Below, one piece after another: positions 9,701 to 10,626 of a stretch of 10,626 bases of DNA. Position numbers and translations under genes: made by a program. This stretch comes from Phoronis ovalis. Lineage: Eukaryota; Phoronida; Phoronidae. The notes beneath the pieces were generated by a model, which was given only the letters and a program-made list of their open reading frames with translations, was not told where the DNA came from and did not search any database. The first letter of the stretch is position 1. Each line of letters opens with the position of its first letter. Location of the stretch: the NCBI GenBank assembly GCA_028565635.1, contig JAOXYB010061635.1:1-10626 (forward strand), given 5' to 3'.

Positions 9701-9810
9701 AAAGTCGAACACATAGTATGACAACAAGAAATACTGATGAAACCAACAAGAATTGTTCATCCAACATTGCAGACAAGCAAAGTGATGATGATGACAGTAT
9801 TTGGCTCTAA
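728..9810 (+). CDS. giant paired C2H2/C2HC zinc-finger protein, 3' terminal coding exon
   Basis: This is one uninterrupted frame of 3026 complete codons ending in TAA at 9808-9810. The frame is open from 700, but 700-727 is taken as intron. There is no ATG in frame before 889, and an out-of-frame ATG at 761 heads a short reading frame, so the start codon probably lies in an upstream exon and this CDS is 5'-partial. I count about 43 zinc fingers: eight C2H2-C2H2 pairs (1069-3129), ten C2H2-C2HC pairs (3361-6786) and seven at the C terminus (8356-9234). KRKR at 2671-2682 and KRK at 7861-7869 look like nuclear localisation signals. The N-terminal 45 residues are finger-free and hold VKKE, IKTE and LKQE, which fit the psi-K-x-E SUMO acceptor pattern. 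No KRAB, SCAN, BTB, ZAD or SET domain is seen. Such arrays usually bind DNA or RNA or act as nuclear scaffolds; the specific role and orthologue are unknown to me. Invertebrate origin is inferred. Confidence 0.93.
1237..1313 (+). repeat. 33-bp coding minisatellite, 2.3 units
   Basis: Unit 1 is 1237-1269, unit 2 is 1270-1302 and a partial third runs to 1313. Units 1 and 2 differ at about three bases. The unit is codon-aligned and encodes an 11-residue repeat with core LLSHLPI. It lies in the linker between finger pairs 1 and 2 and only lengthens that linker, so it should be tolerated and may vary in copy number between individuals. Confidence 0.93.
1483..1533 (+). other. degenerate zinc-finger relic between pairs 2 and 3
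   Basis: The translation keeps finger-like spacing (a Cys at 1486, then LEEHIK with His at 1510, then RFTC at 1522-1533) but has only one of the two N-terminal cysteines and no second histidine. It resembles the end of a second-type finger followed by the start of the next one. It is probably a finger that lost its zinc ligands, leaving an over-long linker before pair 3. Confidence 0.45.
2671..2682 (+). other. nuclear localisation signal-like KRKR
   Basis: AAACGTAAAAGA encodes KRKR within the long finger-free linker between pairs 6 and 7, flanked by Ser/Thr-rich sequence (QTKRKRTTSE). It matches a classical monopartite signal. A second basic cluster, QKRKQ, is at 7858-7872 in the disordered zone. 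Nuclear import is expected for this protein class; use of these particular signals is inferred. Confidence 0.55.
2794..3129 (+). repeat. tandem duplicate of a finger pair (pairs 7 and 8, 189-nt offset)
   Basis: Pair 7 (2794-2940) and pair 8 (2983-3129) share most of their second finger: FVCPIC, then S or N, YAA, then E or D, TWP, then V or F, LADHQ. The first fingers also match around HCPV and HEK. The same FxCPICNY start occurs in pair 6. This is a relatively recent unit duplication and shows that the pair is what gets copied. Confidence 0.85.
3298..6786 (+). other. middle zone: ten C2H2-C2HC finger-pair modules
   Basis: Finger pairs run from first Cys to last Cys at 3361-3513, 3709-3864, 4042-4194, 4417-4569, 4873-5025, 5170-5328, 5503-5667, 6019-6177, 6283-6435 and 6637-6786. 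The first finger is CPxC (mostly CPHC), 12 residues, H-x3-H, usually ending HVKKH. The linker is seven residues in nine of ten pairs and usually starts with Tyr. The second finger is C-x2-C-x12-H-x5-C (x4 in the last pair, x7 in the sixth), so the fourth zinc ligand is a Cys at wider spacing. Nine of the ten pairs are preceded by a lead of about 20 residues with an acidic residue, aromatic pair and Leu (for example DNEFYFKM, DDDFYQKL). Pair 9 lacks the lead and CP, and adds CKGC. Spacing between modules is 264-516 nt. Confidence 0.88.
6787..8340 (+). other. long finger-free, probably disordered region
   Basis: About 518 codons carry no CxxC pair. The composition is rich in Ser, Asp, Glu, Asn, Lys and Thr, with a five-Ser run at 6961-6975 coded largely by AGT repeats and an acidic run near 7111-7131 (VKEEEESSD). 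A second acidic and Ser-rich patch at 8185-8238 surrounds hydrophobic NLVID. The basic signal QKRKQ is at 7858-7872. This looks like a flexible spacer or interaction region. No known domain is recognised. Confidence 0.7.
8332..8475 (+). repeat. 144-bp coding duplication, copy 1
   Basis: This segment repeats at 8659-8802 with exactly 327 nt offset, which keeps the frame. By eye 129 of 144 bases match (about 90 percent), much closer than any two modules of the middle zone. It encodes the flank NES, a C2HC finger (FQCTNCS to the Cys at 8422, H-x5-C) and a tail ending MIVPETT. The duplication is therefore recent or kept similar by gene conversion. Confidence 0.93.
8356..9234 (+). other. C-terminal zone: seven mixed zinc fingers
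   Basis: In order: C2HC at 8356-8424, C2H2 at 8503-8565, C2HC at 8683-8751 (a copy of the first), C2H2 at 8896-8958, C2H2 with H-x4-H at 8971-9036, C2H2 with 11-residue spacing at 9079-9138, and C2HC with H-x3-C at 9172-9234. A stray CEAC at 8842-8853 begins a finger that is cut short by the next one, so it probably does not fold alone. Unlike the other zones, these fingers are not in a clear A-B pair order. Confidence 0.85.
8659..8802 (+). repeat. 144-bp coding duplication, copy 2
   Basis: This is the second copy of 8332-8475. It keeps the same finger (C2HC, 8683-8751) and the same MIVPETT tail. Between the copies lies a different C2H2 finger (8503-8565), so the duplicated unit was originally about 327 bp and only the ends still look alike, or the intervening finger sits in the unit and its partner after copy 2 was lost. 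Confidence 0.93.
9523..9552 (+). repeat. exact 15-bp coding tandem repeat in the acidic tail
   Basis: GAAGACGATTGTTTG occurs twice without a mismatch and encodes EDDCL twice, followed by IVDV. A related EDDC (with VSI after it) occurs near 9331-9348. The second copy creates an acidic stretch leading into LIVDV, which resembles a SUMO-interaction motif. Confidence 0.95.
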
Positions 9811-9920
9811 TTTTTTTAGGAACCTGATGGATTTGTGACCGTTCGTAGAAATTCTTGCCTTATTCCAAACTTTAAGCTTTAATAACATCAAATGTAAAAT
9901 CATAAACATATGCAATGATG

Positions 9921-9940
9921 ATTATATTATATTATATTAT
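9921..9940. repeat. (ATTAT)4 microsatellite
   Basis: Four perfect ATTAT units lie in the 3' UTR, flanked by TGCAATG on the left and GCATTGTA on the right, which could pair imperfectly around the repeat. It is likely polymorphic. Confidence 0.92.
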
Positions 9941-10098
9941 GCATTGTAAGATTATACTGTTTAACACAAGCTAGAAAGGAGGGGTATTTGTTTAGATTCG
10001 TGGAACCACATAGTGCTTGTTTGGTTAGCAAGTTTTAAGTAAGCCTAAAGAAATATTCCTCCAACTATAATCATAAATGTGGGACAATATTTAATTTC

Positions 10099-10104
10099 AA
10101 TAAA
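10099..10104 (+). terminator. canonical polyadenylation signal AATAAA
   Basis: TTTCAATAAAATC is the only AATAAA in the 3' UTR. It is followed within 50 nt by a GT-rich stretch (CCGTGTTGTTTC, 10141-10152) and then by G6-T-G5, the usual order of downstream elements. Cleavage is expected at about 10115-10135. Confidence 0.82.
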
Positions 10105-10140
10105 ATCTAGCGTTGCACTCCATAAAACATTCAGTTTTAC

Positions 10141-10171
10141 CCGTGTTGTTTCAGAGATTGGGGGGTGGGGG
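10141..10171 (+). promoter_or_regulatory. GT-rich then G-rich downstream element
   Basis: A GT-rich stretch is followed by six G, T, and five G (10160-10171). The first part fits the CstF-type downstream element of the AATAAA signal. The G tracts resemble auxiliary or MAZ-type pause sequences known after some metazoan poly(A) sites. The G5 at 10167-10171 and GAGTT at 10173-10177 can also pair with AACTC (10194-10198) and C5 (10204-10208). The functional reading is inferred. Confidence 0.5.
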
Positions 10172-10270
10172 TGAGTTCAACCTGTCCTCTGTCAACTCGT
10201 GGGCCCCCAGAACTGCCGTAATTTGACGTGGCAGGCATTTGTCAGTCGCATTTAAGGTATTGTAACACAC

Positions 10271-10540
10271 CTATTTACTTTTTATGCCCATCACTATGTA
10301 ATAGTGAGTGGGCATATAGTCGTACCGCAGGCGTCGGCGTATGTAACCTTTTCTTTGTGTTGCTCTAACAGCTTCAGCTTTCGTCAGATCATCTTCGTAT
10401 TTTTTACAGGGTAAGTACAGGTCAAAGCGCAGGTCTGATATAATTTTGACCTCGATTACTTCCAAGATGGCCGATTGGCGGTCATGTTTGTACCCGAGAG
10501 TGCACCAGACTGGCTGCTTAATGCGGGAAAGACGAAACGT
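10271..10540 (-). other. open minus-strand frame of 89 codons without an early Met
   Basis: The frame is open from a TAA at 10541-10543 (minus-strand reading) to a TAG at 10271-10273. The translation is not low-complexity: it includes KHDRQSAILEVIEVK, a charged middle (KKYEDDLTKAEAVR) and a basic stretch ending IRRRLRYDYMPTHYY. There is no Met until near its end, so it is not a complete gene as it stands. It could be an exon, a decayed piece of a mobile element, or chance openness. Its stop-proximal part overlaps the hairpin at 10283-10316. I do not recognise a domain. Confidence 0.22.
10283..10316. repeat. 15-bp inverted repeat with 3-nt loop
   Basis: TATGCCCA then TCACTAT on the left pairs with ATAGTGA then TGGGCATA on the right, around the loop GTA, with one bulged G at 10308. 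A stem this long is unlikely by chance. Such hairpins are common at the ends or middle of non-autonomous elements, but no CTRR Helitron end or target-site duplication follows it on either strand. Confidence 0.85.
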
Positions 10541-10626
10541 TTACTTGATGATTCGAAGGTGGATTCACGTAGGCCATGGGTTGGTGGGTGTTGTGGGCTG
10601 GGTGACATTTCAAAATGACCTTGAGA

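Larger units (their letters stand above)
9811..10125 (+). other. 3' UTR of the zinc-finger gene
   Basis: The UTR is about 315 nt from the TAA at 9808-9810 to an expected cleavage site 15-30 nt after AATAAA. It is AT-rich with no long open frame. It contains a pentanucleotide microsatellite (9921-9940). An acceptor-like T7-AG at 9811-9819 directly after the stop lacks a donor partner and is ignored. The exact cleavage point cannot be read from sequence alone. Confidence 0.75.
10180..10626. other. CpG-dense downstream region, possible dispersed repeat or neighbouring locus
   Basis: I count about 21 CpG in 447 bases, against four in the 727 bases of the upstream intron. The base composition is also richer in G and C. 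It contains a strong hairpin (10283-10316), an 89-codon minus-strand frame (10271-10540) and, at 10460-10487, AAGATGGC (YY1-like) beside ATTGGCGG (inverted CCAAT). Either a younger mobile or repeat element or the upstream edge of another gene would explain this. No element boundary or target-site duplication is visible. Confidence 0.4.

Noticed and set aside
728-9810. KRAB, SCAN, BTB, ZAD or PR/SET domain in the zinc-finger protein
   Set aside because: No matching segment is seen in this exon. One could still be encoded upstream of the window.
9808-9819. Splice acceptor directly at the stop codon (TAA, T7, AG)
   Set aside because: There is no donor inside the exon that would use it, and the spacing from a CTAAT-like branch point to the AG is too short.
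10266-10330. Helitron 3' end
   Set aside because: The hairpin is suitable, but no CTRR lies within about 12 nt of it on either strand.
10401-10416. Recursive splice site (T-rich CAG-G-GTAAGT)
   Set aside because: There is one extra G between the AG and GTAAGT, and the site lies beyond the poly(A) signal with no evidence of a surrounding plus-strand transcript.

Overview
The window is eukaryotic, nuclear and animal-like. It holds one very large protein-coding exon with a spliceosomal 3' splice site in front, a short AT-rich 3' UTR with an AATAAA signal behind, and A/T-rich codon use throughout. The protein is a giant multi-zinc-finger protein. It has no KRAB, SCAN or BTB segment in this exon and no TGEKP-type linkers, which fits an invertebrate better than a vertebrate KZNF cluster. 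A marine lophotrochozoan such as a mollusc is my guess, but nothing here proves it.

Layout. 1-727 is non-coding, read as the end of an intron; its last quarter is a two-copy tandem repeat (122 and 116 bp) that runs into the splice acceptor at 727. 728-9810 is the last coding exon: 3026 complete codons plus a split first codon, in one uninterrupted frame. 9811 to about 10125 is the 3' UTR, with AATAAA at 10099-10104, followed by a GT/G-rich stretch. From about 10180 to the end the DNA changes character: CpG becomes about eight times denser than in the upstream intron, a 15-bp hairpin appears, and the minus strand is open for 89 codons without a usable Met. This may be a dispersed repeat or the edge of a neighbouring locus.

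The protein has four zones. The N-terminal zone (1069-3129) has eight pairs of C2H2 fingers. The middle zone (3298-6786) has ten pairs in which the first finger is C2H2 and the second is C2HC with unusually wide H-x5-C spacing; nine of the ten pairs are preceded by a loosely conserved acidic/aromatic lead. A long Ser/Asp/Glu-rich and probably disordered zone follows (6787-8340). The C-terminal zone (8341-9810) has a mixed set of seven fingers, two of them copies from a recent 144-bp duplication, and an acidic tail. Pairing, nuclear-localisation-like KRKR, five psi-K-x-E SUMO acceptor motifs and several SUMO-interaction-like motifs suggest a nuclear, chromatin-associated scaffold or DNA-binding regulator. 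That role is inferred, and I do not recognise a named orthologue.

The most notable point is the middle zone. A composite unit (acidic/aromatic lead, C2H2 finger, seven-residue linker, C2HC finger) appears to have been multiplied about ten times inside a single exon, next to an older-looking all-C2H2 array with the same A-B pairing.
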